Of a stretch of 64,000 bases of DNA, positions 7,578-16,558 are shown piece by piece. Position 1 is the first letter of the stretch. The number at the start of each line of letters is the position of its first letter. The notes below the pieces were generated by a model. It was given only the letters and a program-made list of their open reading frames with translations. It was not told where the DNA came from and did not search any database. The DNA is from Oscillospiraceae bacterium (GTDB lineage: Bacteria; Bacillota; Clostridia; Oscillospirales; CAG-272), in NCBI GenBank assembly GCA_015063685.1, contig SVTR01000003.1:34048-98047 (forward strand), written 5' to 3'. A program made the translations under genes and the position numbers.

Positions 7578-8148
7578 ACCCTTCCTTTCCGATGATCTCT
7601 TTCAGTTTATTTTTGGCGCGGTAAATGTGACTGTTTACCGTATTCTCTTCTATACTCAAAATACCGGCAATTTCCACATTTCTCATGTGATAATAATATT
7701 TTAAAACGATTACGTCCTTAAATCTGTCATTCAACTGGTCAATGGCGTTTTTCACAATATGAATCGTCTCGTCATTCACCACCAGCGTTTGGGGATTCTC
7801 TTGATAACAAGCTGAGCAATCGACTGTATTTTCCTGATTAAAATCAAAATTTATATCGAACACTTCCCGTTGCTTCTTTTTATGCTTGTACATATTAAGA
7901 GCAACATTTCTTGTATAAATACTGACCAGCGCCGCCAGATCCTCACGCTCAAAATTCATAAACGTCTTCACGTTTTCGGAGATGAGGCGAAAGGTCTCCA
8001 TAACAGCGTCCTCGGCATCCTGTTGATGGTGGAGAATACTATTGGCTTTGACTATCATCTGCTTATAGTACAGATAATAAATCCGCTCCACCAGTTCCCT
8101 TTCCTCGTCGCTTTCGATCGCTTGGATGAGCTCCAAAATCATCAGCAT
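7558..8148 (-). CDS. ECF-type RNA polymerase sigma factor
   Basis: A 196-residue sigma-70 family protein. Region 2 is seen at about 22-90 (IYYLYYKQMIVKANSILHHQ...DAEDAVMETF) and region 4 at about 137-190 (LNDRFKDVIVLKYYYHMRNVEIAGIL...IEENTVNSHIYRAKNKL, a helix-turn-helix). It would direct transcription of a small envelope or stress regulon under control of the co-encoded membrane protein at 6861. GGAGG lies 10 bases before the start. Its targets cannot be read from this window. Confidence 0.85.
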   Translation of the reverse strand: MLMILELIQAIESDEERELVERIYYLYYKQMIVKANSILHHQQDAEDAVMETFRLISENVKTFMNFEREDLAALVSIYTRNVALNMYKHKKKQREVFDINFDFNQENTVDCSACYQENPQTLVVNDETIHIVKNAIDQLNDRFKDVIVLKYYYHMRNVEIAGILSIEENTVNSHIYRAKNKLKEIIGKEGYERITY

Positions 8149-8366
8149 TTTTTCGGTTCCTCCATTGTCTTTCGTTGGATTCAGATTTTTGTTAAAGCTA
8201 TCTTAGTCAAAGCTTCATGGATTTGCTTGTCAATGGCACCATGCCCTAAAATTTCCGGCTGACTCAGAATTCCGGCGAAAACCGTCAAACCATAGGCACG
8301 CCCGATTCCAAACAGTTAACCAAAATTGTAGAATTTTCTTTGTTTGTGTTGGAATAGGGTAAAACT

Positions 8367-8636
8367 ATGAGACATGAAAAAGAGATGCTGTTAAAGGAGG
8401 AACTTTGTGTACTTGCGATTCAGACCCGCGAGCGCTTAAGCCTCACTCAAAAAGGAATGAGCCGATGCCTCGCCATGAGCGAAAGCTACTATTCCGATAT
8501 TGCGACAGGACGAGCCATGTGTAGCACCCTGATCACAATATTGTTGCTTGAAATGCAAGAATATCCGCCCCGGTTTCCGCTTGTTGTCAAAGACAAATTC
8601 GAAAAGCAGTACGAAAAAGAAATACAAACGGTATGA
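8367..8636 (+). CDS. Small XRE-like helix-turn-helix regulator
   Basis: An 89-residue protein. Residues about 14-52 (LAIQTRERLSLTQKGMSRCLAMSESYYSDIATGR) fit an XRE-type helix-turn-helix, with LTQ in helix 2 and SYYSDIATGR as recognition helix and cap. The C-terminus is charged. It overlaps the next gene by 4 bp (ATGA), so they form a two-gene unit. It lies between the sigma-factor pair and the second polysaccharide operon, divergent from the former. Regulatory target unknown. Confidence 0.65.
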   Translation: MRHEKEMLLKEELCVLAIQTRERLSLTQKGMSRCLAMSESYYSDIATGRAMCSTLITILLLEMQEYPPRFPLVVKDKFEKQYEKEIQTV

Positions 8637-8875
8637 GCAACATCACTTACGGGCTCATTGAAGAGCATTATTCACTGGACAATCATGAGCGCATCGCATA
8701 CGGAATTGCCGTATATGCGGATGCAGAAGAAGATCACACAGCGACCGTGGTCGCCGCTATTCACGACATTACGTCAGACAAGCCCCGGCTTGCAGAACTC
8801 GTTCGTCTCTGCAATCATCTCAAGCTATCGCCGATACATCTCGAGGATGTAGTCGATGACTTTCTGACTAATTAA
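8633..8875 (+). CDS. DUF6514-type small protein
   Basis: An 80-residue acidic protein with the pattern of the DUF6514 family: an N-terminal YGLIEEHY, then YGIAVYADAE, a central AAIHDITSDKPRLAELVRLCNHLKLSPIHLEDVVDDFL. Members are widespread in Clostridia and have no known function. It is translationally coupled to the XRE-like gene just upstream. A hairpin terminator follows at 8952. Confidence 0.7.
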   Translation: MSNITYGLIEEHYSLDNHERIAYGIAVYADAEEDHTATVVAAIHDITSDKPRLAELVRLCNHLKLSPIHLEDVVDDFLTN

Positions 8876-8951
8876 CGGGTATAAATAAAAACAAGGGAAG
8901 AAAATTCAAATAATACGAAAGGTATCCCAACACAAACATCCTTGTCTTCCT

Positions 8952-8981
8952 CCGAGGCAATATGCCTCGGGGGTTTTCTTT
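8952..8981 (+). terminator. Rho-independent terminator
   Basis: CCGAGGCA and TGCCTCGG form an 8-bp perfect stem around ATA, followed by GGG and TTTTCTTT. It ends the plus-strand XRE/DUF6514 unit and separates it from the convergent end of the long polysaccharide operon at 9069. Confidence 0.82.
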
Positions 8982-9068
8982 CCGGAAAGAAAATTTGGAC
9001 ATGTGTATATTACCACACGCAATCACACCTTCATCATAAGCTCCAAGCGCCAGCCTCATTTCGCTGAG

Positions 9069-10367
9069 CTACTGTTTTTCTTCCCTTTCGGCAAATAGTT
9101 CCCTCAACACCCTCGGATTCAGTGCCTTGAGCATCAACAAGTTGTTTCTACGGATAGGCTTGAAAATGGCCCCCACGATCACGTTGGTGAATATCTGGGT
9201 GATGAGAGAGGCCAGAGCCGCGCCATTGATGCCCCACTTAGGGATCATCAGGGTATTCAGCGCTACGTTGGCCAAAGCCCCCGCAAGATTGATGCTCCAC
9301 AGATATTTCTGCTTGTTTTCGGCAAGCATCCAGATGTTTCGAACCGCGCCAAGATAGGAAAACGTGGTATACCACACGATGATCCTCAGGGCATTGACGG
9401 CAGGCGCGTAGGCGTCACCGTAGATGATGTAAATGATCTCTTTGGAAAAGACGGTGATCAGGAGGCATTGAATCAAGGATAGCCATATGATGACCGAGTA
9501 AAGGCCGGTGACGTTCTTTTCAAACTTCTCCGAGCTTGTTTTTTTGCTTTCATAGATCACGGGGCTGACGGAATCCAAAATTGCTGAAAAGACAAAGCTT
9601 GTCATGCTGGCGCACGTCACGGCGGCTGCGTAAAAGCCGGCGGCATCCGCACCCAGCATGGGCTTGATCATCAGCTTATCGGTTTGAGCGAAGATCGAGA
9701 CCATGAGGCCTGACAAAATATAATATTTTCCGCTCTTCAGGAGCCTTTTGGCATAGTGTCCGGAAAAGGCGAAGGGTGCTCCGCCCTTTTTCTTATACAG
9801 GACGAATAATACGACCGCCGTCACGGCATAGTCGATGGATTGTGCCAGAGCAAACCACCTGACATTCATGCCGCCAATCAGCAAAGCGACGCGATAGACA
9901 GAGATCACGACGTAAGCGATCAGTCCGATAACCGACGAGTACCTCGACATAAGCTTCGCCTGGTACCAGTACCGGATATTCTCCAGGGTACGGAAAATCA
10001 AGGAAATGCTATAAAGCAGACAAACAACGACGGTTTCCTTTTCCCCCGGGTTCATGATTGCCGCAAAGGCGGTAATCCCCAGAATACCCAGTATGGAGGA
10101 GATCAGCCCAAGAGTTGTCGCTGTGCCCAAAATCTTACCCTCATCCTCGGGATGAGAGACCAGCTTTTGCACCATCACCTCGGTCAACCCAAGATTCACA
10201 AGAGGCGCGATAAAAGCGACAATGGACGCCGCGTAATTGATGATCCCGTAATTGGAGGGTCCAAGGTATCTTGCAGTAAACATCGTAATGACCAGGGAGA
10301 GCAGGGCTTGTACTACCCTGCAGCCCACGATCCATGAGATGTTACTGACCATTCTATTTTTTATCAT
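9069..10367 (-). CDS. Polysaccharide flippase (Wzx/MATE-like), copy 1
   Basis: A 432-residue integral membrane protein with about 12-14 hydrophobic segments. It starts with the typical SNISWIVGCRVVQALLSLVITMFTARYLGPSNYG of oligosaccharide-lipid flippases and would turn the undecaprenyl-linked repeat unit to the outside of the membrane. It is the last gene of the 9-34 kb operon. The gene at 11593-12873 is a paralogue with the same ARYLGPSNYG start and C-terminal GAALASLITQI. Base composition is GC-richer than the three genes upstream of it. A weak ribosome site (GGTGAAG) is placed rather far upstream. Confidence 0.88.
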   Translation of the reverse strand: MIKNRMVSNISWIVGCRVVQALLSLVITMFTARYLGPSNYGIINYAASIVAFIAPLVNLGLTEVMVQKLVSHPEDEGKILGTATTLGLISSILGILGITAFAAIMNPGEKETVVVCLLYSISLIFRTLENIRYWYQAKLMSRYSSVIGLIAYVVISVYRVALLIGGMNVRWFALAQSIDYAVTAVVLFVLYKKKGGAPFAFSGHYAKRLLKSGKYYILSGLMVSIFAQTDKLMIKPMLGADAAGFYAAAVTCASMTSFVFSAILDSVSPVIYESKKTSSEKFEKNVTGLYSVIIWLSLIQCLLITVFSKEIIYIIYGDAYAPAVNALRIIVWYTTFSYLGAVRNIWMLAENKQKYLWSINLAGALANVALNTLMIPKWGINGAALASLITQIFTNVIVGAIFKPIRRNNLLMLKALNPRVLRELFAEREEKQ

Positions 10368-10398
10368 TTTAAAATCATTTATGTCTTCACCATTATTA

Positions 10399-11574
10399 TT
10401 AATCTCTACCGTATATATCTCTGGTAAATAATTTTTCCTTTACACCATCTAGTATAGGGTCGTAACGATTGGCCACAATCACATCCGAGCGTTGAATAAA
10501 CTCGTTCGGATCATGAATGACAGCACAATCCATAAAATTATCCTCTTTTAGGGCAGGCTCATATAAAACCACAGTGATTTTTTGTTTAAGAAGTCGTTCC
10601 ATTACCCCTTGAATAGAACTTTGCCGGAAATTATCACTTCCAGATTTCATTGTCAAACGCCAAATTCCAACGACCTTGGGCCTTCTGGCCATAATTTGTT
10701 CTGCTATAAAATCTTTGCGAGTGCTATTAGCTGCCACCACTGCCGACATGATATTTTGTGGTATATTTTGGTAATTAGCCAGTAGTTGTTTTGTATCCTT
10801 GGGAAGACAATAACCACCATAACCAAAAGACGGGTTATTATAATGATTTCCGATGCGAGGATCCAACCCAACCCCTTCAATGATAGATTTAGTGTCTAGG
10901 CCTTTGCTTCCCGCATATGTATCCAACTCGTTAAAAAAAGCAACTCGAAGAGCAAGATATGTGTTGGCAAACAACTTTACCGCCTCCGCCTCAGTAACAT
11001 TCATATAGCGAATCTCTACCGTTTCTTTTAACACTCCCTCAGATAAAAGAGCTGCGAAACTTTCCGCTCTACTCAACAAATAGCCAGGAGTACCGACAAT
11101 GATGCGGCTGGGATACAAATTATCGTATAGCGCGTACCCTTCCCTCAAAAATTCAGGGCTAAACAAAAGAGAAATAGCAGGATATTTCTTGTACATGGAT
11201 TCCGTAAATCCAACAGGAATAGTAGATTTTATGACTATCGTTGCCTGCGAATTGACTTGTAAAACCTGCTCAATAACCTCCTCTACCGAAGAAGTATCAA
11301 AATAATTCAACTTCTCATCATAATTGGTGGGCGTAGCAATAATAATAAAATCCGCATCTCGATACGCCTTGATACCATCCAAAGTAGCATACAGATTCAA
11401 TTTTTTTTCAAGGAAATAGGTCTCAATCATCCTATCAGCAAAAGGAGTCTCTCGCCGATTAATCATATCTACCTTTTCTGAAACAATATCAACGGCTGTC
11501 ACATTATGTTTTTGTGCCAAAAGCACAGCGAGAGACAACCCTACATATCCCATACCAACAACGGCGATATTCAT
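10399..11574 (-). CDS. ugd: UDP-glucose 6-dehydrogenase
   Basis: A 391-residue nucleotide-sugar dehydrogenase that oxidises UDP-glucose to UDP-glucuronate with NAD. It shows the Rossmann motif GMGYVGLS (residues 7-14), STIPVGFTE, FSPEFLREG, catalytic-domain Lys200 region and the active-site cysteine at residue 256 in SFGYGGYCLPKDTKQL. Length and the sequence around the cysteine fit the E. coli Ugd type closely. It predicts an acidic (uronic) sugar in the polysaccharide. AAGGAG is well placed before the start. It belongs to an AT-rich block (about 10370-14235) that looks acquired. Confidence 0.88.
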   Translation of the reverse strand: MNIAVVGMGYVGLSLAVLLAQKHNVTAVDIVSEKVDMINRRETPFADRMIETYFLEKKLNLYATLDGIKAYRDADFIIIATPTNYDEKLNYFDTSSVEEVIEQVLQVNSQATIVIKSTIPVGFTESMYKKYPAISLLFSPEFLREGYALYDNLYPSRIIVGTPGYLLSRAESFAALLSEGVLKETVEIRYMNVTEAEAVKLFANTYLALRVAFFNELDTYAGSKGLDTKSIIEGVGLDPRIGNHYNNPSFGYGGYCLPKDTKQLLANYQNIPQNIMSAVVAANSTRKDFIAEQIMARRPKVVGIWRLTMKSGSDNFRQSSIQGVMERLLKQKITVVLYEPALKEDNFMDCAVIHDPNEFIQRSDVIVANRYDPILDGVKEKLFTRDIYGRD

Positions 11575-11592
11575 ATATTTTTCTCCTTAGTT

Positions 11593-12873
11593 TTACTTGA
11601 TTTTTCTGAAGGTGATAGCCTCCAGCATGAGTATGGCATTGGGGCGTAATGCTTTTATAAAAAGTGGAAATATGATACTGGTCATTATTTGGGTGATCAA
11701 AGAAGCTAAAGCCGCGCCCGAAATGCCCCACAGAGGAATCATGATGAAATTCAAAATCACATTGATAACCGCTGCGCTCAAGTACAGATATTTCAAATAT
11801 TTCTGATGGTTCTTACAAACAATCCAAGCATTTCGCGCCACTCCGAGATAGGAAAAAGCCGTGTACCAAGTTATAATTTTTAACGGATTAGAGGCTATCA
11901 TATAATCCTTTCCGTAGAGCACCATTATTACTATATCACCAAAGATTAAAAACACAAACGATACTAAAAAGGATAAATAAAATATAATGGAATATAATTG
12001 CCGATTTTTCTTTTCAAACAATTTTTGATCTTCTTTATACAGTCTTATGATTGTAGGATACATTGAATCAATAATCGCCTGCAAAACAAACACCCACATG
12101 CCGCAAATAGCCGTTGCAACCGAATAATAACCAACTGAGGTTTCGCCCACCATTTGCTTCAACATCAGTTTGTCAGTTTGACCATAAATAGCCACCATCA
12201 TGCCTGATAAAATATAGTGACAACTCCTGCTTAGTAATTCTTTTCCCTTCGATATAGAAAACTGTAGTTTGGGGCCGTTGTGTTTTCGATAAGCTAATAA
12301 CAACAAGCCACCCAAAACAATATAATCCACCGAATATGACAAGGCAAACCACATTACATTTTTTTTTAGGATCAATAAGATAATTTTGTAAATAGATGTG
12401 GCCAAATAGGCCATAAAAGTAATAATGGCAGTCACCTTGGACTTATACTGATACTGGAACCAATAATTTATAGTATCCATGGCATGAAACACTAATGAAA
12501 GACTACATAAGGTAACCACCAGAATAGTCTCCGTTTCACCATAATCCAATACCATAGCAACGCCAACAATCATGAAGGCTGAAGCTAAACTGGATATACT
12601 TCGCAACAAGATTGAAGTGCCCAATGCCATTCCACATTCATTAGGCCGATTAACAAAATCGCTAATAATAACCGAATTGATACCCAAAGTGCAGAAAGCC
12701 ATGAAAAAGCTCATATAAGTTGCACCATAATTAATCAACCCGTAATTGGAAGGTCCAAGATAACGGGCGGTTAAAACACCGACCACCAAAGAAAGGAGCA
12801 TCTGGCACACTTTCCCGCCAATCAGCCACCCTGCATTTTTAGCTTCTTTATTTTCGAGAATGGATAGCTTCAT
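11593..12873 (-). CDS. Polysaccharide flippase (Wzx/MATE-like), copy 2
   Basis: A 426-residue multi-pass membrane protein beginning GWLIGGKVCQMLLSLVVGVLTARYLGPSNYG, a close family relative of the flippase at 9069. It has about 12-14 hydrophobic segments. Two flippases in one operon are more than one repeat unit normally needs. This copy is much more AT-rich than the other and is flanked by similarly AT-rich genes, so it probably arrived with them. It overlaps the upstream glycosyltransferase by 26 bp. Confidence 0.87.
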   Translation of the reverse strand: MKLSILENKEAKNAGWLIGGKVCQMLLSLVVGVLTARYLGPSNYGLINYGATYMSFFMAFCTLGINSVIISDFVNRPNECGMALGTSILLRSISSLASAFMIVGVAMVLDYGETETILVVTLCSLSLVFHAMDTINYWFQYQYKSKVTAIITFMAYLATSIYKIILLILKKNVMWFALSYSVDYIVLGGLLLLAYRKHNGPKLQFSISKGKELLSRSCHYILSGMMVAIYGQTDKLMLKQMVGETSVGYYSVATAICGMWVFVLQAIIDSMYPTIIRLYKEDQKLFEKKNRQLYSIIFYLSFLVSFVFLIFGDIVIMVLYGKDYMIASNPLKIITWYTAFSYLGVARNAWIVCKNHQKYLKYLYLSAAVINVILNFIMIPLWGISGAALASLITQIMTSIIFPLFIKALRPNAILMLEAITFRKIK

Positions 12874-14041
12874 TTTTTTTCATATTCTCCCAGCACTCTA
12901 ACGATTTCTCCGCAATCTTGCTGTATAAATATATATCTGTCTTTTCGGAAGCAGCGATCTTTTTCATATTTTGATACTTTTCCGTATAAAGCACTTCTAA
13001 TAGTTTACTTCGAATTGATTCTACAGAAACAGTAGCCAAAAAGTCACTATTTCCGCCGTTGTCAATATGTTCCATGCCTTCCCAACGCTGAAACACGCAC
13101 GGAACCTTGGTAGCACAGGCTTGCTCCCATAGAACCGAATGCTGCCCAGGAAAAAAAACAAGATCTGAAGCAAAGAAATAATCGTAGACCTGTCTTGATG
13201 GTATCCAACCAACATATATAATACTTGAATTCTGCTCTAATAAACGCTCAAACTCTTCATGGATATCTTCCATCACCTGTCCAAATATCAGAAGTTTCAC
13301 TCGCTCCAAACCACAAATGGCCTGCATGAGAAAATGTATTTTCTTTTTTTCGTCTATCTTACCCCCCGTAGCCACCAAAAAATCATTAGGTGTAATACCA
13401 TATGATGTGCGGATATGAGCCCTTACAGCTTCGCGTTGCTCAAAGTTAATCTCTTCATCATCCGCCCCCATAATCAATACCGATGTCTTATCTTTAGGGA
13501 CTTGGAAATATTCTTCCGCATATTGCTTTCGCCAAGGTGTTACGCCATAAACATGATCCACATATTCTATAGTTTTTCTAACCACATGGCGATAATACAT
13601 GCGAAGCATATTATCCTTGATTCCGTTCCCTCTTCTCCCGATATTGTAGTCCAAATGATTGTCTTGAACGATTACACAATTGCGGTTATGCTTTTTTTTA
13701 TATGCAACCACATCATAAATCGTGGCACTCATAAGCCCATGAAAAAAAATAAAGTCTGGTTTCAATTTTTTTAACAGGTCAAAGACAGGTAAATATGACC
13801 GAATATTTGTTACTGTATGATGAAAATATTTTTTGCGAGCCAAACGAATCACTCTCACTCCGTCGTCAAGAACATAATCTCCACATTCGGTTGGGACGAT
13901 TTTGCCATCCTTGTGCATATAATTTGTAGTGATCATTGTCACCTGGTGTCCTAACTTTTTATGATATTTGGGCAGCAAATTATCCTGATATCCCCAATAA
14001 TCATTATAGGGTGCAGACGGTGTTATGTGAACAATATTCAT
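12848..14041 (-). CDS. GT4-like glycosyltransferase
   Basis: A 397-residue GT-B glycosyltransferase with N-terminal MNIVHITPSAPYNDYWGYQDN and LPKYHKKLGHQVTMIT, and a C-terminal donor domain with FLVATGGKIDEKKKIHFLMQAI and LVFFPGQHSVLWEQACATKVPCVF, where the usual E...E pair is replaced by EQACATKVP. AAAGGA lies before the start. AT-rich like its two downstream neighbours. It probably adds one sugar of the repeat unit; specificity cannot be assigned. Confidence 0.8.
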   Translation of the reverse strand: MNIVHITPSAPYNDYWGYQDNLLPKYHKKLGHQVTMITTNYMHKDGKIVPTECGDYVLDDGVRVIRLARKKYFHHTVTNIRSYLPVFDLLKKLKPDFIFFHGLMSATIYDVVAYKKKHNRNCVIVQDNHLDYNIGRRGNGIKDNMLRMYYRHVVRKTIEYVDHVYGVTPWRKQYAEEYFQVPKDKTSVLIMGADDEEINFEQREAVRAHIRTSYGITPNDFLVATGGKIDEKKKIHFLMQAICGLERVKLLIFGQVMEDIHEEFERLLEQNSSIIYVGWIPSRQVYDYFFASDLVFFPGQHSVLWEQACATKVPCVFQRWEGMEHIDNGGNSDFLATVSVESIRSKLLEVLYTEKYQNMKKIAASEKTDIYLYSKIAEKSLECWENMKKNEAIHSRK

Positions 14042-14062
14042 GTTATTATCCTTTCATCTTTC

Positions 14063-15271
14063 CTACAATCCATTATATAAATTCACATATTTTTTAAAGC
14101 AATTACACTTATCAAAATCATATATACACCAATTTTGAGACCTCACAGAATATGTTTTTTTCTCCAAAATACAGATAATTCCTTTTTCCATCGCAACTAC
14201 ATCACCCTTCTCTACAACAATGCCACTATCGCGATCCAAAATTTCCGGACACCCTCCGGTACGGAAGGCGACAACCGGCGTGCCGCAGGCCAGGGCCTCC
14301 ATTTGCACCGTGGGGTAGTTCTCTTCCCTGGTAGGATTGACGAACACATCCGCGGCCGTATAGATCTCCGCCAGCTCCCGTTGGTTCTCGGTTCGATGGA
14401 TGGAAATAACGTTGTTCGGCAGTTGGCGGTCAATTTGCTCATTCGTCCCCACCAACACGATGCGGTAGCTGTCATCCAGCCGCTTAGCGAGCTCCAGGAA
14501 CACGTCAAAGCCCTTTTTCTTGTCCCACCCGAAGGAAACACCCAACACCAGCTTTTTGCCCTCGCAGTGATATTTCCGACGGAAATCGCTTTCGGTGGGC
14601 TTGAAAACCGTGAGGTCAATGCCGTTGTTGATGACCTTTACGGGATAATCCTTCAGGAAGGATATTCGCGTCAAATCGGCCAGCCATTGGGATGGGGTGA
14701 CCAACGTCATATCCGCTACACCCTTGAACCAGGCTTGCTTCTGACCATACTGCCGCTTGGAATTATCCACCCGGCACTGGGGGTATTCCCTGAGCTGAGG
14801 ACAATCATGGCAGCCTGTTTTCCACTTGTCACAGCCGATCATGTCGAAATGGGGGCAATGGCCGGTAAAGCTCCAGCAATCGTGGAGGGTCCAGATCACT
14901 TTGATCTTGTCTTTTTTGATGTAGTCAAACAAGGTTGGCAGGTGGATACAGTAGCCGTGCAGGTTGTGCAGATGCAAAAGCTCGATCTTTTGAGCACGTA
15001 ATTCTTTGACAAGCTTTTTTGTGCCCCGCTTCATGTAGCAACCGTCCAAGCCGAATACACGCCCCAGAAGGTTCCCCGCCCGACGTTCGGCCCAAGTGCC
15101 GAAATAGGCATGTCCGACCGGGGCATCGGGACACTTTTGATACTTTTTCGAAAAGGGGTACGGTGAATAGGTATAGACCTCATGGCCGTGAGATCGGGCC
15201 TGCTCCGCGATTTGGAGCATGATCCGACCGGTACTGCCGAAGGTCACTGCGTTGATCTGTGCGATACGCAT
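14063..15271 (-). CDS. GT4-family glycosyltransferase, cysteine-motif subtype (mosaic)
   Basis: A 402-residue glycosyltransferase of the same subtype as 1821-2960: WTLHDCWSFTGHC, CDKWKTGCHDC, FNPTREENYPTVQMEALACGTP-like donor site (VNPTREENYP) and GGCPEIL. AAGGAGG precedes the start. The last roughly 55 codons (14063-14235) are strongly AT-rich while the rest is GC-rich, with an abrupt change near 14235. The C-terminal tail (ILEKKTYSVRSQNW onward) also departs from its paralogue. This looks like a recombination joint inside the gene that left it intact. Confidence 0.85.
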   Translation of the reverse strand: MRIAQINAVTFGSTGRIMLQIAEQARSHGHEVYTYSPYPFSKKYQKCPDAPVGHAYFGTWAERRAGNLLGRVFGLDGCYMKRGTKKLVKELRAQKIELLHLHNLHGYCIHLPTLFDYIKKDKIKVIWTLHDCWSFTGHCPHFDMIGCDKWKTGCHDCPQLREYPQCRVDNSKRQYGQKQAWFKGVADMTLVTPSQWLADLTRISFLKDYPVKVINNGIDLTVFKPTESDFRRKYHCEGKKLVLGVSFGWDKKKGFDVFLELAKRLDDSYRIVLVGTNEQIDRQLPNNVISIHRTENQRELAEIYTAADVFVNPTREENYPTVQMEALACGTPVVAFRTGGCPEILDRDSGIVVEKGDVVAMEKGIICILEKKTYSVRSQNWCIYDFDKCNCFKKYVNLYNGL

Positions 15272-15274
15272 GGA

Positions 15275-16558
15275 TTATCTCCTCCTTACGTACAATTTGG
15301 CCTCTTTCTTCACAGACGCACCGCTTTCTGCTTGCGTAAGCATCGGACGATAAACAGATAAGCCTCCCAGAATAAATAACACCATAATGACAGGAGATGC
15401 CCATATGGGGTTAAAGGTTGAGACAAACAGGAACACGATCAAAGAAGCTACCACCGCATTTTTTTCACTCTGAGAAACACTGTATTTCAAATGATACTTA
15501 ACGATATTCCAAATGAACTTCAAATAGAGGGCAAAGACGATCAGGCCGCAAGAGCTGATCAGATCCAGGTTGGTGGAATGGCCTGTGATCTTGGTATGAG
15601 GATTCCATGGGAAATTGCCTATGATCGGATGCTTCACGATCAATCCCCATGCCTCACGGTACAGGTCGAAGCGTCCCGTGGTCTGACCTTCCTCGCCGCT
15701 CTGCATATAGTAAACCGTTTCGTATATGCGGGTTGAAATATTATCGTTGGGAATCAGGTCTGCCAGCTCCAGAAGTGCCATTTCATACAAACCCGACTGA
15801 ATGAAAAAGACCAGGAACACGATGAAGGCGACCAAAAAGACGTTTCGCAATGTGGCATTTTTCAAATTCAAGAAAAGATAGCAACCGATACCCAGAACCA
15901 TGCCTACGATAGCAATGGTAAACGCGGCCATAAATACACAAACCATCATCAAGGCGATAATCAAACCTCTGAGCCAGCGATAGTGCTTGTTTTCTCCAAA
16001 AGAAGCAAAGAAATATGGGAGCAAGATGACCATACCATAAATTACGGCATAATCGGCCACCAAAGGATAGAAATCGCCTCTGTAGGCAGCACTTAGGCGG
16101 ATAGCCTCCGGGTTAACCACCAAAATACCAATGGACGCAATACTGACGACAGCGATCATGATCCACAGACAGCGTCGGATCCAAGTGATCATTTCCTCAT
16201 CAGATCTGGTGACAACCTGAACTGCGGAGATGATCATGGGCACCAAGGAAATCATGTGCCACACCTGAAGGGTAAAGGGCACGTTAAAGCTGGTGTAGAT
16301 CTCCCGCGATTGCCACACGAACTGATATTCAATTACGTAGATGAAAAGGAACAGGAACAGCGGCAACATAGCGATCTTCTTTCGGGTAATCTTTCCGTAC
16401 GCCAAAAGAAAATATACCATGAAAACATAATTCGCCACGATGACGCCGACGCCGCCCACAAATCTTGTGATATATTCCGTGACAATATTGAGAAGAAGGA
16501 ACGCGAGCCAGCAAAGGACCACCGCCTTATCCAACATGACACTACTTCGTTTTCTCAT
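15275..16558 (-). CDS. O-antigen/exopolysaccharide polymerase (Wzy-like)
   Basis: A 427-residue membrane protein with about 10-12 hydrophobic segments and a large outside loop in the C-terminal half (IYETVYYMQSGEEGQTTGRFDLYREAWGLIVKHPIIGNFPWNPHTKITGHSTNLDLI split across it), the hallmark of Wzy-type polymerases of the O-antigen ligase superfamily. It would join flipped repeat units outside the membrane. The start at 16558 gives a 4-bp ATGA overlap with the upstream gene and has GGAG six bases before it; an ATG at 16570 overlaps more. It is the only polymerase in the window. Confidence 0.82.
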   Translation of the reverse strand: MRKRSSVMLDKAVVLCWLAFLLLNIVTEYITRFVGGVGVIVANYVFMVYFLLAYGKITRKKIAMLPLFLFLFIYVIEYQFVWQSREIYTSFNVPFTLQVWHMISLVPMIISAVQVVTRSDEEMITWIRRCLWIMIAVVSIASIGILVVNPEAIRLSAAYRGDFYPLVADYAVIYGMVILLPYFFASFGENKHYRWLRGLIIALMMVCVFMAAFTIAIVGMVLGIGCYLFLNLKNATLRNVFLVAFIVFLVFFIQSGLYEMALLELADLIPNDNISTRIYETVYYMQSGEEGQTTGRFDLYREAWGLIVKHPIIGNFPWNPHTKITGHSTNLDLISSCGLIVFALYLKFIWNIVKYHLKYSVSQSEKNAVVASLIVFLFVSTFNPIWASPVIMVLFILGGLSVYRPMLTQAESGASVKKEAKLYVRRR

